This document shows positions 48,562-57,219 of a DNA stretch of 64,000 bases, in pieces (the stretch's first letter is position 1; each line of letters starts with the position of its first letter). The notes beneath the pieces are model-generated. The model worked only from the letters and a program-made list of their open reading frames with translations, ran no database searches and was not told the origin of the DNA. Source of the DNA: Burkholderiales bacterium (GTDB lineage: Bacteria; Pseudomonadota; Gammaproteobacteria; Burkholderiales; Burkholderiaceae_D); assembly GCA_016177875.1 (NCBI GenBank), contig JACOUL010000029.1, positions 1 to 64,000 of the forward strand. Reading direction: 5' to 3'. Made by a program: the position numbers and the translations under genes.

Positions 48562-49173
48562 ATGAAAGGTTTGTACATCGTCACGCCGGATTGGGACGAC
48601 ACGCAGCAACTGCTCGAAATTACCGAGCTTGCTTTGCGCGGCGGCGCGGCTATCGTGCAGTATCGCCACAAGATCGCGAGCGCGGAGCTGCGGCGCGAGC
48701 AAGCCGAGTGTTTGCTCGCGCTCTGCCGTAGTTATGACCGGCCCTTGATTGTTAATGACTTCGTCGACTTGTGTTTGGCAATCGATGCCGACGGCGTGCA
48801 TGTCGGCGGCACCGACGCTTCGGTTGCCGAAGTGCGCGCTGCGCTGGGGGATACCAAAATCGTCGGCGCATCCTGCTACGGCGATTTGCAGCTGGCGCGC
48901 AATGCTGCTGCGGGCGGTGCCAGCTATATCGCCTTCGGCGGTTTTTATCCTTCGCGCGTCAAAAAATATGCGGTCACCACCTCTCCGGAAATTGTTGCTC
49001 AATCCAAGGCCGACATTCATTTGCCATCCGTCGTCATCGGCGGCATGACGCCGGAAAATGCAGTGCCTTTGGTTGCACAAGGCGCTGACATGGTTGCCGC
49101 CATCAGCAGTGTTTATCTGGCGGGCGACCCTCAAGCCGCCGCCAAACGATTTACGCAACTTTTTGCAAAGTAA
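48562..49173 (+). CDS. thiE: Thiamine-phosphate synthase
   Basis: 203-aa TIM-barrel enzyme that joins HMP-PP and thiazole phosphate. GLYIVTPD at the N-terminus, GGAAIVQYRHK, LIVNDFVDLCLAIDADGVHVGGTDA, GASCYGDLQLARNAAAGGASYIAFG and VVIGGMTPENA are present. In most ThiE proteins the pyrophosphate-site reads QLRxK and HLGQ.D; here QYRHK and HVGGTDA are modest variants. It starts 2 bp after thiD; its last 23 bases overlap the convergent dapA-family gene. Confidence 0.93.
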   Translation: MKGLYIVTPDWDDTQQLLEITELALRGGAAIVQYRHKIASAELRREQAECLLALCRSYDRPLIVNDFVDLCLAIDADGVHVGGTDASVAEVRAALGDTKIVGASCYGDLQLARNAAAGGASYIAFGGFYPSRVKKYAVTTSPEIVAQSKADIHLPSVVIGGMTPENAVPLVAQGADMVAAISSVYLAGDPQAAAKRFTQLFAK

Positions 49174-50053
49174 GTTCACTCCGCGCATCGGCCGGCAGCG
49201 TTTCAAGCACCGCTAGCAGCTTATCTTGCAATGCGCTCGATGCCGTTTGCATGGGGAAGCGCAATTCATTTGCAATCAATCCAAGGCCGGACAACACCGC
49301 CTTCACGCCGGCCGGATTCGGCTCGTCAAACAATACGCGAATCATCGGCAGCAGCTGCAAGAATAATTCTCTCGCTTCGTGCAATTGCCCCAGCTCCAGC
49401 AAACGCGTCAAATGCACGAATAGCTCGGGCCGGATATGCGCCGATGCGGTAATCGCGCCGCTGCCGCCTAAACACAGCGTTGAAAATATTTGATGGTCTT
49501 CGCCCGAAAGAACATCGAGCTTGCCGTCGCGAATCAGCTGCATGGTAAGGTGCGCATCGCCGCCGCAATCTTTGATTGCCGCGATGCGTTCGTGCTGCGT
49601 AAGAGTGCGGATGGTATCAAGCGACATGTGCACGCCGGTTCGATACGGAATGTTGTACAGGATGATAGGTGCGCCGGACGCGTTCGCCAATTGCGTGAAA
49701 TACGCGATTAAGCCTTCTTGCGAAGGGCGGATGTAAGCAGGCGCCGGCACCAGCAAACCGGCGATGCGCCGCGCTTCAATCTGACGCAGCAATGCTAAAA
49801 CGGCGGGCATGTGCGTGCCGGATAAGCCCATGACGATCGGACAGTGAGGGACTGCTTCGATTACTGCATCCAAAACAGCCAGTTGCTCGCCGTCCGACAA
49901 GGCTGCAGCTTCGCCAGTCGATCCGCAGACCACTAAACCAGCCACGCCGGCATCCGCCATGCGGCGCGCAAGCGACTGTAAAGCGGGAAAGTCGATTTCC
50001 TGATGGCGGAAAGGAGTGACCAAAGCCACCCAAATGCCTGTAAAACGCATCAT
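49151..50053 (-). CDS. dapA: DapA family protein (4-hydroxy-tetrahydrodipicolinate synthase-like)
   Basis: 300-aa class I aldolase-type TIM barrel. GSTGEAAALSDGEQ, the tyrosine/arginine motif ILYNIPYRTGVHM and the Schiff-base lysine in IAAIKDCGGD identify the DHDPS/NAL superfamily. The motifs are slightly off those of housekeeping DapA (usually YNVPSRTG and IKEATGN), so it could be a paralogue acting on another 2-oxo acid. AGGAGG lies 7 bases before the ATG (a second ATG follows at once). Its 3' end overlaps thiE by 23 bp. A long structured leader with a Lys-rich mini-ORF precedes it. Confidence 0.88.
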   Translation of the reverse strand: MMRFTGIWVALVTPFRHQEIDFPALQSLARRMADAGVAGLVVCGSTGEAAALSDGEQLAVLDAVIEAVPHCPIVMGLSGTHMPAVLALLRQIEARRIAGLLVPAPAYIRPSQEGLIAYFTQLANASGAPIILYNIPYRTGVHMSLDTIRTLTQHERIAAIKDCGGDAHLTMQLIRDGKLDVLSGEDHQIFSTLCLGGSGAITASAHIRPELFVHLTRLLELGQLHEARELFLQLLPMIRVLFDEPNPAGVKAVLSGLGLIANELRFPMQTASSALQDKLLAVLETLPADARSELTLQKVA

Positions 50054-50149
50054 AACAAACCTCCTGAATATGTTGACCGGCTAGATCGCCGCAGGAAGCT
50101 GCACAGAATGAGTGGAAAGGAAGTGTCGACCTTTGCGCCATCCTGTCAG

Positions 50150-50185
50150 CTCACCTGACGGGACAGCGCGCCCCGGTCAGATGAG
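50150..50185 (-). promoter_or_regulatory. Hairpin in the dapA leader spanning the mini-ORF stop
   Basis: CTCATCTGAC and GTCAGGTGAG (minus strand) form a 10-bp stem with one mismatch and a GC-rich interior (GGGG/CCC). The stop codon of the Lys-rich mini-ORF (50177-50179) lies in its 5' arm. The 3' arm overlaps a competing pairing CTGTC / GACAG (50143-50147 with 50162-50166). There is no T run after either structure. Confidence 0.5.
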
Positions 50186-50278
50186 CGGCCGTTTTTTCGA
50201 TTTCTTGCCGGATTCCACGCGCGTCTCTCCCTGAGCGTTCAAGCTCATTTCAAGAGACGCGTGAAGGACATCGATCAT
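50177..50278 (-). CDS. 33-codon mini-ORF, possible leader peptide of dapA
   Basis: An open frame of 33 codons starts MIDVLHASLEMSLNAQGETR and ends in a lysine-rich GKKSKKRPLI: codons AAG AAA TCG AAA AAA, four lysines in five codons. It begins about 26 nt after a predicted promoter start, and its last codons run into a hairpin. A 9-bp perfect inverted repeat (CGCGTCTCT, 50220-50228 with 50253-50261) lies within it. No good ribosome site precedes the ATG. It may be a leader peptide sensing charged tRNA-Lys upstream of a lysine-pathway gene, a small basic protein, or chance. Confidence 0.35.
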   Translation of the reverse strand: MIDVLHASLEMSLNAQGETRVESGKKSKKRPLI

Positions 50279-50310
50279 GGCAAGCGGTGCATAGTCATTA
50301 AATTAAGTTC

Positions 50311-50340
50311 ATTATGCAAAGGACAATATACTTGCGTCAA
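50311..50340 (-). promoter_or_regulatory. Sigma-70 promoter of the dapA leader
   Basis: On the minus strand: TTGACG (50340-50335), 18 bases, CATAAT (50316-50311). Predicted start near 50304, giving a leader of about 250 nt before the dapA-family ATG at 50053. The rest of the gap up to 50433 holds a weaker plus-strand candidate TTGTAT-17-TAAATT (50368-50396) for the next gene. Confidence 0.65.
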
Positions 50341-50433
50341 GAGAAAGTGCGAGGACAGGTGCATATGTTGTATCGCTGCCGGGTATCGGTTAAATTGGTT
50401 TGATTCATATACAAAAATAAGGGAGAGACAATA

Positions 50434-51891
50434 ATGAATACACCTTCCAGCGCCAATCTCGTCGCACCATCGACCGGGAAAAAAATTCTTCGCGCCGTTT
50501 CCTTGCTTGCGCGCGGAATTGCCGTCGTCGTTATCGGCTTGCTGGCAATCGGCCTCTTGGTCAATTTGATCGATGAAAAGCTTAAACCCGAGACGCAAGC
50601 CTTGTTGGCGCCTCCTGCCTATCACGCCAATCCTGCCGTCAATGGTTACTTCATTTTTCGCGCGATGGATGCCGATGCGTCGCTGGACGCAATGAAGACG
50701 GGTAGCGAGGCGGTAGAGTCCGAGCAGCGCTTATTCAAGGAAAACCCCAATCGGTCGGATTACGATAAGCAGATCACGTACAAGAAAATGCCGAAACCCG
50801 TTTGGAACCAAGCGCGTTGCGGCGAAGCACTGCAAAACTGCGTGGAAGCGGATCTGCGCAATCGTGCGCAATTGGAAGATGCGCTCGCAAAAAATGCCGT
50901 TTATCTGAAGCGATATGACGCTATGCGTCAGCTTCCCGAATTCGAAGAGCGCTTGCTGCTGTCGATGGCGGCGCCGTTCCCGAATTACTCCTTGCTCGCG
51001 CAGACTTCGGACATGACAGTGGCCAAGGCGGCGCTGGATATTGCCGACGGCCGGACGCAAAGCGGTTTGGCGCAATTGGAAAGCAATGACCGCTACCTGC
51101 GTTCCTTGCTGGTGAAAACCAACACCTTATTAGGCCGCATGGTGGCGATGGGAGCGTTGCGCAGGCAAGCGCGTACGGTGAGCGATCTGGTGGAGATGTA
51201 TCCGCAATTACTTGTTCAGCAGGGCGACGCCTTGGCAAAGCTGGTGCGTCCACTGACACTCAATGATCAGTTGTATGCTCCCGTCATGATGAACGAGGCG
51301 CGGTCGATTGCCGGCGCGATCCAGTCGGCGACTGCGGGCAACCTCATTTCCTATGTCGGCAGCGAAACCGGCGTGAGCATGTCGGACCGTTTCGCGAATT
51401 GGGTTGCTTCCTTGGGATTCAAGCGCAACGCGACCTTGAATTTATTCGCCGACACTTGGAAGGTTGTGATCGATAATGCCAATCAGCCTCCTAGCGAATA
51501 CGGCAAAGCGCGGGAGCGCGTCAACGAGCGCATCGTTCAACTATTTGCCCCATCGCGCATTCCCTATGTGCATTATTTTTCCAACCCGGTCGGCAAGATT
51601 TTGCTGGAAGTCGCCAGCAGCCCGGATATGTATGTGAAATATATGGAAAGAGGAGCGGATACCGATGGCTATTTGCGCTTGGTCGGTTTGCAAGTCGATT
51701 TGCGGCGCAATAAAGTGGCGATGGATGCGATCCCGGCTTACCTTGCTAAGGCGCCGGAGCAGTTTCGTAGTCCTTATGACCAAAAGACGATGGCTTGGGA
51801 TGCGAAGCAAAAACAATTGCAATTCGAGGGAAGGCAAAAGCTCAATACCAATTTCAAAGGCGGCAACGTCTTTATCGTTCAATTGAAGTAA
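50434..51891 (+). CDS. Uncharacterised membrane-anchored protein
   Basis: 485-aa protein I do not recognise. A single transmembrane helix lies near residues 27-46 (GIAVVVIGLLAIGLLVNLI) after a short basic N-terminus, with the remainder probably periplasmic and largely helical. Visible segments include AYHANPAVNGYFIFRAMDADASLD, a CGEALQNC cysteine pair near 128-134, and an internal VHYFSNPVGKILLEVASSPD. No catalytic motif is evident. GGGAGAG precedes the ATG. It stands between the divergent dapA-family gene and uvrD, with 41 bp to the latter. Confidence 0.75.
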   Translation: MNTPSSANLVAPSTGKKILRAVSLLARGIAVVVIGLLAIGLLVNLIDEKLKPETQALLAPPAYHANPAVNGYFIFRAMDADASLDAMKTGSEAVESEQRLFKENPNRSDYDKQITYKKMPKPVWNQARCGEALQNCVEADLRNRAQLEDALAKNAVYLKRYDAMRQLPEFEERLLLSMAAPFPNYSLLAQTSDMTVAKAALDIADGRTQSGLAQLESNDRYLRSLLVKTNTLLGRMVAMGALRRQARTVSDLVEMYPQLLVQQGDALAKLVRPLTLNDQLYAPVMMNEARSIAGAIQSATAGNLISYVGSETGVSMSDRFANWVASLGFKRNATLNLFADTWKVVIDNANQPPSEYGKARERVNERIVQLFAPSRIPYVHYFSNPVGKILLEVASSPDMYVKYMERGADTDGYLRLVGLQVDLRRNKVAMDAIPAYLAKAPEQFRSPYDQKTMAWDAKQKQLQFEGRQKLNTNFKGGNVFIVQLK

Positions 51892-51932
51892 TCGGTAGGC
51901 CGCGGGAGGGGCGTCTGCCGGATATAATTTGA

Positions 51933-54212
51933 ATGATGCAAAACCTCCTTCATAACCTCAATCCCGAACAGCTCGCCGCCGTTACTTTGCCCGCCCAGCC
52001 TGCCTTGATTTTGGCGGGCGCGGGCTCCGGCAAGACGCGTGTACTGACTACCCGCATCGCTTGGCTGATTCAAACCGGACAAGTTTCACCGGCCGGCGTG
52101 TTGGCAGTGACCTTTACCAACAAGGCTGCCAAGGAAATGCTGGCGCGTCTGTCTGCCATGTTGCCGATCAATACGCGCGGCATGTGGATCGGGACTTTTC
52201 ATGGATTATGCAACCGCTTGCTGCGTGCCCACTATCGTGACGCAGCGCTGCCGCAAACTTTTCAAATCCTTGATTCGCAAGATCAGTTGTCGGCCATCAA
52301 ACGCTTGCTGAAGGCAAACAATATTGACGATGAAAAGTATCCGCCGCGTAATTTGATGTATTTCATCAATAGCGCCAAGGATCAAGGTTTGCGTGCCAAA
52401 GACGTGGAAGCTTACGACGATTTCAATCGTAAATTTGTCGAGCTCTACGATATGTATGACCAGCAGTGCCAACGTGAAGGCGTGGTGGATTTTGCCGAGC
52501 TGCTGTTGCGCACATATGAGCTGTTGAGTCGCAATCAACCGCTGCGCGAACATTACCAATCTCGCTTCAAACATATCCTGGTCGACGAATTTCAAGACAC
52601 CAACGACTTGCAATACAAGTGGCTGAAGTTGATGGCAGGCCAGCATGGCGCGGTGTTCGCAGTAGGCGACGACGATCAAAGCATTTACGCATTTCGCGGC
52701 GCGAATGTCGGCAATATGTCGATGTTCGAACGTGAATTCCGCGTGCAAAATTTAATCAAGCTGGAACAGAATTATCGCTCTCACGGCAATATTCTCGACA
52801 GCGCCAATACACTGATCTCGCATAACACGCGACGTTTAGGGAAGAACTTGCGCACCGATGCCGGTCATGGCGAGCCGGTACGAATTTTCGAGGCAAGCAG
52901 CGATATCCAAGAAGCGCAATGGATCATCGATGAGGCGAAGAACTTGATTGCCGAAGGTGCGGCGCGCAGCGAGATCGCCATCTTGTATCGCTCCAATGCG
53001 CAATCACGTGTGATCGAACATGCGCTTTTTTCGGCCGGCATTCCTTATCGTGTGTATGGCGGCCAGCGCTTCTTTGAGCGCGCCGAGATCAAGCATGCCA
53101 TCGCCTATCTGCAGTTGATGGATAACCCGCACAATGATTCGGCCTTCTTGCGGGTGGTGAATTTCCCGACGCGCGGCATCGGTGCGCGTTCCATCGAACA
53201 ATTGCAAGACGCCGCGCGCCAGCACGGCACCTCTCTGTATGCCGCGGTGCCTTACATGACGGGCAAAGCGGGCACTTCCCTGGCCGCTTTCGTCAAGCTG
53301 GTCGAAGGCGCTCGCTTTGAAACCCAGCATTTGCCGTTGCAAGAAATGGTGCAAATCGTGCTCGACATGAGCGGCTTGATTACCCATTACCAAAATGAGA
53401 AAGAAGGCGCGGACCGCATCGAAAACTTAGAGCAATTGGTTAGCGCCGCGATGCTGTTTGTTTCCGAAGAAGGTTTCGGCATCGATACGCCGGCATTTGC
53501 CGGGCCTAAAGCGCAGGCAGCGGCGGGCGCCACGATTCTTGCCGACGCGGCGGAAATCGTCGACGCCGATGCGCCGCTGGCGATGGTGATGTCGCCGTTG
53601 TCGGCGTTCCTATCGCATGCATCGCTCGAAGCGGGCGACAACCAGGCGCAAGCGGGGCAGGACGCCATGCAATTAATGACCGTGCATTCCGCCAAGGGCT
53701 TGGAATTCGACGCTGTCTTTATCACGGGATTGGAAGAGGGCTTATTCCCGCACGATAATTCAGTGCAGGAAGCCGATGGCATAGAAGAAGAACGGCGCCT
53801 CATGTATGTGGCCATCACGCGCGCCAAGCGGCGTTTATATATGAGTTTTTCCCAGAGCCGCATGTTGCACGGCCAAACCCGCTACGGTATGAAATCGCGC
53901 TTTTTCGATGAATTGCCCGATGCAGCCTTGAAGTGGTTGTCGCCCAAGGTGCAGCACCATTGGTCGGGCTTGCATCACAAATCCGCTTGGGATGACGTGC
54001 CGGAGTTCGGCGCCAACAGCATTGCGCAAAAATTTGAAAAAAAAGACGTCGGCTGGCGCATCGGCGAAACGGTCTCGCATCAAAAATTCGGCGAAGGCGT
54101 GATCGTCAATATCGAAGGCGGCGGCAGCAATGCGCGCGCGCATATCAATTTCGGCCGCAACGGCATGAAGCTTTTGGATTTGAGTGTGGCGAAGCTGGAG
54201 AGGGTAGCGTAG
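51933..54212 (+). CDS. uvrD: DNA helicase II (UvrD/PcrA family)
   Basis: 759-aa superfamily 1A 3'-5' helicase for nucleotide excision and mismatch repair. Walker A LAGAGSGKTRVLTTRIAWL near residue 30, motif Ia VTFTNKAAKEM, DEFQDTNDLQYKWLK (motif II), GDDDQSIYAFRGA (III), LEQNYRS (IV), MTVHSAKGLEFDAVFITGLEEGLFPH (V) and YVAITRAKRRLY (VI) are intact. The C-terminal segment GETVSHQKFGEGVIVNIEG is the Tudor-like RNA-polymerase-binding end. Two ATGs occur in tandem. Confidence 0.97.
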   Translation: MMQNLLHNLNPEQLAAVTLPAQPALILAGAGSGKTRVLTTRIAWLIQTGQVSPAGVLAVTFTNKAAKEMLARLSAMLPINTRGMWIGTFHGLCNRLLRAHYRDAALPQTFQILDSQDQLSAIKRLLKANNIDDEKYPPRNLMYFINSAKDQGLRAKDVEAYDDFNRKFVELYDMYDQQCQREGVVDFAELLLRTYELLSRNQPLREHYQSRFKHILVDEFQDTNDLQYKWLKLMAGQHGAVFAVGDDDQSIYAFRGANVGNMSMFEREFRVQNLIKLEQNYRSHGNILDSANTLISHNTRRLGKNLRTDAGHGEPVRIFEASSDIQEAQWIIDEAKNLIAEGAARSEIAILYRSNAQSRVIEHALFSAGIPYRVYGGQRFFERAEIKHAIAYLQLMDNPHNDSAFLRVVNFPTRGIGARSIEQLQDAARQHGTSLYAAVPYMTGKAGTSLAAFVKLVEGARFETQHLPLQEMVQIVLDMSGLITHYQNEKEGADRIENLEQLVSAAMLFVSEEGFGIDTPAFAGPKAQAAAGATILADAAEIVDADAPLAMVMSPLSAFLSHASLEAGDNQAQAGQDAMQLMTVHSAKGLEFDAVFITGLEEGLFPHDNSVQEADGIEEERRLMYVAITRAKRRLYMSFSQSRMLHGQTRYGMKSRFFDELPDAALKWLSPKVQHHWSGLHHKSAWDDVPEFGANSIAQKFEKKDVGWRIGETVSHQKFGEGVIVNIEGGGSNARAHINFGRNGMKLLDLSVAKLERVA

Positions 54213-54214
54213 CC

Positions 54215-54991
54215 TTATTCTTCAGCTTCGACGCTCGAATAGGGCCTGCCGAAGATTGACGTATAAGTTGGATAGAACGAGCAATACACCACCACGGTCA
54301 ATATGATCGACAAAGGCATTAGTAAACCCAATGCCATCGCTTTGCCCAGCACAAGGCCGAGAATTGCGCTGATGACCGCAGGTAGGATGGCGCCGATGGC
54401 AAGCCAAGCTAAGCCATAAACCAGAAACGCCTTGGTGGCTCGAAGAACGGCAAAGAAGCTGTAAAAGATCGCTTTGCCGACACCCATGTCTTTCCATGCC
54501 ACCAGAGGCGCGGCATACCAAAAAGCCATCGCCGCAGGCGTATAAACGGCCGCCGCGACAAACATTGCTTTTGGCATGTTGGACGATTGCACCTGAGGGG
54601 AGTCCAGGGCTAGCTTGCCGCGCATGACTTGCCAGAACACGCCGTCGTCGACCCAGCGTGAAATCCACATCGCAAAGACGGCCGCGCACAAATACAAGAC
54701 ACCCAGTACCATAAGCGAAGTAAAACGCGGCGAACGAAAACCCGTCAGCAATCGATTCGGGAAAACCCGCTTTCCTTGTTCGATATCGACGCATGCCTGC
54801 ATGAAGGCCATGGAAAACACTGGTGCCAGGAGTAAAGGTAATAGCTGGCCGATGAGCGGGATGATGCCGCACGCCAGCATCAAAAACATGTACGCTAAAA
54901 ATAGCGTCGCCATTTCAAATGGCTGTTTGCGGAACAAAGTGAAGCCTTGCTTCACCCAAAGCCAGCCGGTATATGCAGGCAATTTTTCCAT
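54215..54991 (-). CDS. BPSS1780 family integral membrane protein
   Basis: 258-aa polytopic inner-membrane protein with about six hydrophobic helices (for example MATLFLAYMFLMLACGIIPL, LLLAPVFSMAFMQACV, LMVLGVLYLCAAVFAMW and LLMPLSIILTVVVYCSF). It matches the Burkholderiales BPSS1780 family, of unknown function. ATG at 54991 is taken as start; a GTG at 54997 overlapping the thrB stop (GTGA) is equally possible. Downstream of thrB, so cotranscribed. Confidence 0.85.
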   Translation of the reverse strand: MEKLPAYTGWLWVKQGFTLFRKQPFEMATLFLAYMFLMLACGIIPLIGQLLPLLLAPVFSMAFMQACVDIEQGKRVFPNRLLTGFRSPRFTSLMVLGVLYLCAAVFAMWISRWVDDGVFWQVMRGKLALDSPQVQSSNMPKAMFVAAAVYTPAAMAFWYAAPLVAWKDMGVGKAIFYSFFAVLRATKAFLVYGLAWLAIGAILPAVISAILGLVLGKAMALGLLMPLSIILTVVVYCSFYPTYTSIFGRPYSSVEAEE

Positions 54992-54993
54992 GG

Positions 54994-55950
54994 TCACGCC
55001 AAGGGAGGGATCGGGCCGCCGATACGCAGTTTGAGGATGCGTTCGAAATGCGTAGGATCGTGCGGCGTCAGCATTTGAGCATCACGCGGCAAGTGAAAAT
55101 CATATAGGCGCGACAGCCAAAAGCGCAGAGCGGCGGCGCGCAGGATCGGTTGCCATGCCGCTTTTTCTGCGTCGGTAAAGGCGCGCATTTCTTGATAGGC
55201 ATCGAGCAGAGCACGCACGCGTTTGACATCGAATTCGCCGGTCGCTAAATCGATGCACCAGTCGTTGACTGTCACCGCCACATCGAATAACCACATGTCG
55301 CAGCCGGCAAAATAAAAATCGAAAAAGCCGGTCAATCGCTCGCCGTCGAACATGACATTGTCACGGAAGAGGTCGGCATGAATCGGACCGTTCGGCAAGT
55401 GGTGATAGATGTCGGAAGCGGCGAAGGCTTCTTGAAAATGTATCTCCGCTTTGAGTAGATGCTGGCCTTCATCGGAGAGATAGGGCAACACGATCGGCGC
55501 GGTTTGATTACGCCATTCGCGGCCGCGCAAATTGGGCTGACGAATACCGAAATCCTGGGCGGCCAAATGCATTTTGGCGAGCATGGCGCCGACAGCCGCA
55601 CAATGCACGGGCTGCGGCTTGGGCTGATGCGCACCTTGTAAGCGCGTGACGATGGAGGCCGGCTTGCCATGCAGCTTATGCAGGATCTCGCCGTCTTGGT
55701 TAGCAATCGGCGCCGGCACCGACACGGCGCGCTGCGCGAGATGGCGCATCAAATGCAAATAAAACGGCAGTTGCTCGAAGCTGAGCTTTTCGAAAATGGT
55801 GAGGACGTATTCGCCGGTCTCGGTCGTCAGGAAAAAATTACTGTTTTCAATGCCGGAAGAAATGCCCCTGAGAGCTAAGGGCTTGCCGAGAGGGAATTGC
55901 GTCATCCACTCAGTGAGATCCTCCAGTGTAACCGGTGTAAATACAGCCAT
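54994..55950 (-). CDS. thrB: Homoserine kinase, ThrB type 2 (aminoglycoside phosphotransferase fold)
   Basis: 318-aa kinase phosphorylating homoserine in threonine synthesis. It is the APH/choline-kinase type found in pseudomonads and betaproteobacteria, not the GHMP type of E. coli. [22 protein letters not shown] is the nucleotide-binding lobe, [31 protein letters not shown] contains the catalytic Asp and the metal-binding DFY motif. Order polA (divergent) - LOG - DUF2782 - thrB agrees with related genomes. Confidence 0.95.
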   Translation of the reverse strand: MAVFTPVTLEDLTEWMTQFPLGKPLALRGISSGIENSNFFLTTETGEYVLTIFEKLSFEQLPFYLHLMRHLAQRAVSVPAPIANQDGEILHKLHGKPASIVTRLQGAHQPKPQPVHCAAVGAMLAKMHLAAQDFGIRQPNLRGREWRNQTAPIVLPYLSDEGQHLLKAEIHFQEAFAASDIYHHLPNGPIHADLFRDNVMFDGERLTGFFDFYFAGCDMWLFDVAVTVNDWCIDLATGEFDVKRVRALLDAYQEMRAFTDAEKAAWQPILRAAALRFWLSRLYDFHLPRDAQMLTPHDPTHFERILKLRIGGPIPPLA

Positions 55951-55995
55951 GAGAGAGCAGGAATTTAGTCAATCAAAGCGCGGTCATGCGCAGCG

Positions 55996-56448
55996 TTATT
56001 TTTTATCAGGGTTGCTAAGCGTAGGCGGCAACGGCGCCGATGGACCTGCACCGGATTGTCCTTGCGGCTTGGGCTGGCTGCCGCCGAAGGTAAACACTTG
56101 CCATTGCGCGGGACGGTTTGCCGAGCTTTGCGCATCGCCTGGTTGTGTCGTGCCGCCGGGCTCATACGGTTTGACATAGTACGTGCTATTGCCCGAGGTA
56201 ATTTTTGTCTCGGTTCTTTTGCCGCCGGGGCCGCGCTTTTCCGTGATGGTTGTCTTATCCGATGCCGACGGCTTTGGTGCGGCGGCAGGCGCGTCGCCTT
56301 CTTCTAGCTTTTCCAGTTTGGGCGGCGCGTTCTTGCTTTGCTGGGCGCCGGCGAGCAGAGGCATCGCCTGAGCGATTAAGCATATGCCGAGAAGTTGCCA
56401 AAAGCGGAAGGAAAGCATGGAAGTGAGGACGAAAGCGAATACCTTCAT
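55996..56448 (-). CDS. DUF2782 family exported protein
   Basis: 150-aa protein with an N-terminal signal (hydrophobic about 14-34), a Pro/Ala-rich linker and the DUF2782 core TTITEKRGPGGKRTETKITSGNSTYYVKP. The C-terminal third is a low-complexity Pro/Gly/Ser tail rather than the short end of most family members. Function is unknown. It sits between polA and thrB, the conserved position of this family. Start may be 56448 or the internal ATG at 56418; neither has a clear ribosome site. Confidence 0.8.
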   Translation of the reverse strand: MKVFAFVLTSMLSFRFWQLLGICLIAQAMPLLAGAQQSKNAPPKLEKLEEGDAPAAAPKPSASDKTTITEKRGPGGKRTETKITSGNSTYYVKPYEPGGTTQPGDAQSSANRPAQWQVFTFGGSQPKPQGQSGAGPSAPLPPTLSNPDKK

Positions 56449-56472
56449 TGTAGCAAACGTAAGGGAACAGAT

Positions 56473-57219
56473 TTATAGATAGAGGGTTTTTTGCCGATCT
56501 TCTTCCGACGGTTCGATATCGCGCGCTTCATAAAAGGCGAAAATAGCGTCGACGATATTGGCCGGTTCATCGATCAGCTGTACCAGGGCTAAGTCTTTCG
56601 GTTCGATCATGCCGGTGGCAACCAGCTGTTTTTTCATCCAATCGAGTAAGCCGCGCCAAAATGTGGTGCCTACCAGAATGACGGGAATCCGGCGGATTTT
56701 CCCGGTTTGCATCAGCACCAACACTTCAGACAATTCGTCGAGTGTGCCGAAACCGCCGGGCAAGACGACATAGGCGTCGGAATATTTGACGAACGCGACC
56801 TTGCGTGCAAAAAAATGACGGAAAGATAGCGATATGTTTTGCCAAATATTGCTGACTTGTTCGTGCGGCAGTTCGATATTCAATCCAACCGATGGGGACG
56901 TGCCTTCGAACGCCCCCTTGTTGGCGGCTTCCATGATGCCCGGACCGCCGCCCGAGATGACGGCAAATCCGGCGTCTGAGAGGCGGCGCGCTACATCTGC
57001 CGCCAGCAAGTAATAAGGATCGTCGGATTTAGAGCGGGCCGAACCGAAAATAGTGACCGCAGGACGCAGCTCCGAGAGACGTTCGGTCGACTCGATAAAT
57101 TCTGCCATAATCGTGAACATATGCCACGATTCGCGCGCCTTCTTGGCGGTGACGCGTTCGCTGTCGGCTACCTGATGCAGCCGAGGCACCTTTTTTCCAT
57201 CCCGTTGTTCCATATGCAT
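56473..57219 (-). CDS. TIGR00730 / LOG family Rossmann-fold protein
   Basis: 248-aa protein of the LOG family (cytokinin riboside 5'-monophosphate phosphoribohydrolase-like, often misnamed lysine decarboxylase). The signature PGGFGTLDELSEV is at about residues 152-164 with GGGPGIMEAANKGAFE before it. Activity on nucleoside monophosphates is expected by family. The ATG at 57219 overlaps the polA start; TAGGG lies 4-5 bases upstream of it, inside polA. ATG 57213, directly abutting the polA ATG, is the alternative. Confidence 0.9.
   Translation of the reverse strand: MHMEQRDGKKVPRLHQVADSERVTAKKARESWHMFTIMAEFIESTERLSELRPAVTIFGSARSKSDDPYYLLAADVARRLSDAGFAVISGGGPGIMEAANKGAFEGTSPSVGLNIELPHEQVSNIWQNISLSFRHFFARKVAFVKYSDAYVVLPGGFGTLDELSEVLVLMQTGKIRRIPVILVGTTFWRGLLDWMKKQLVATGMIEPKDLALVQLIDEPANIVDAIFAFYEARDIEPSEEDRQKTLYL

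Noticed and set aside
50340..50370. GAGGACAG near 50352 as a REP-like copy
   Set aside because: Only one arm of 8 bases matches; no CTGTCC partner or core at the right distance.
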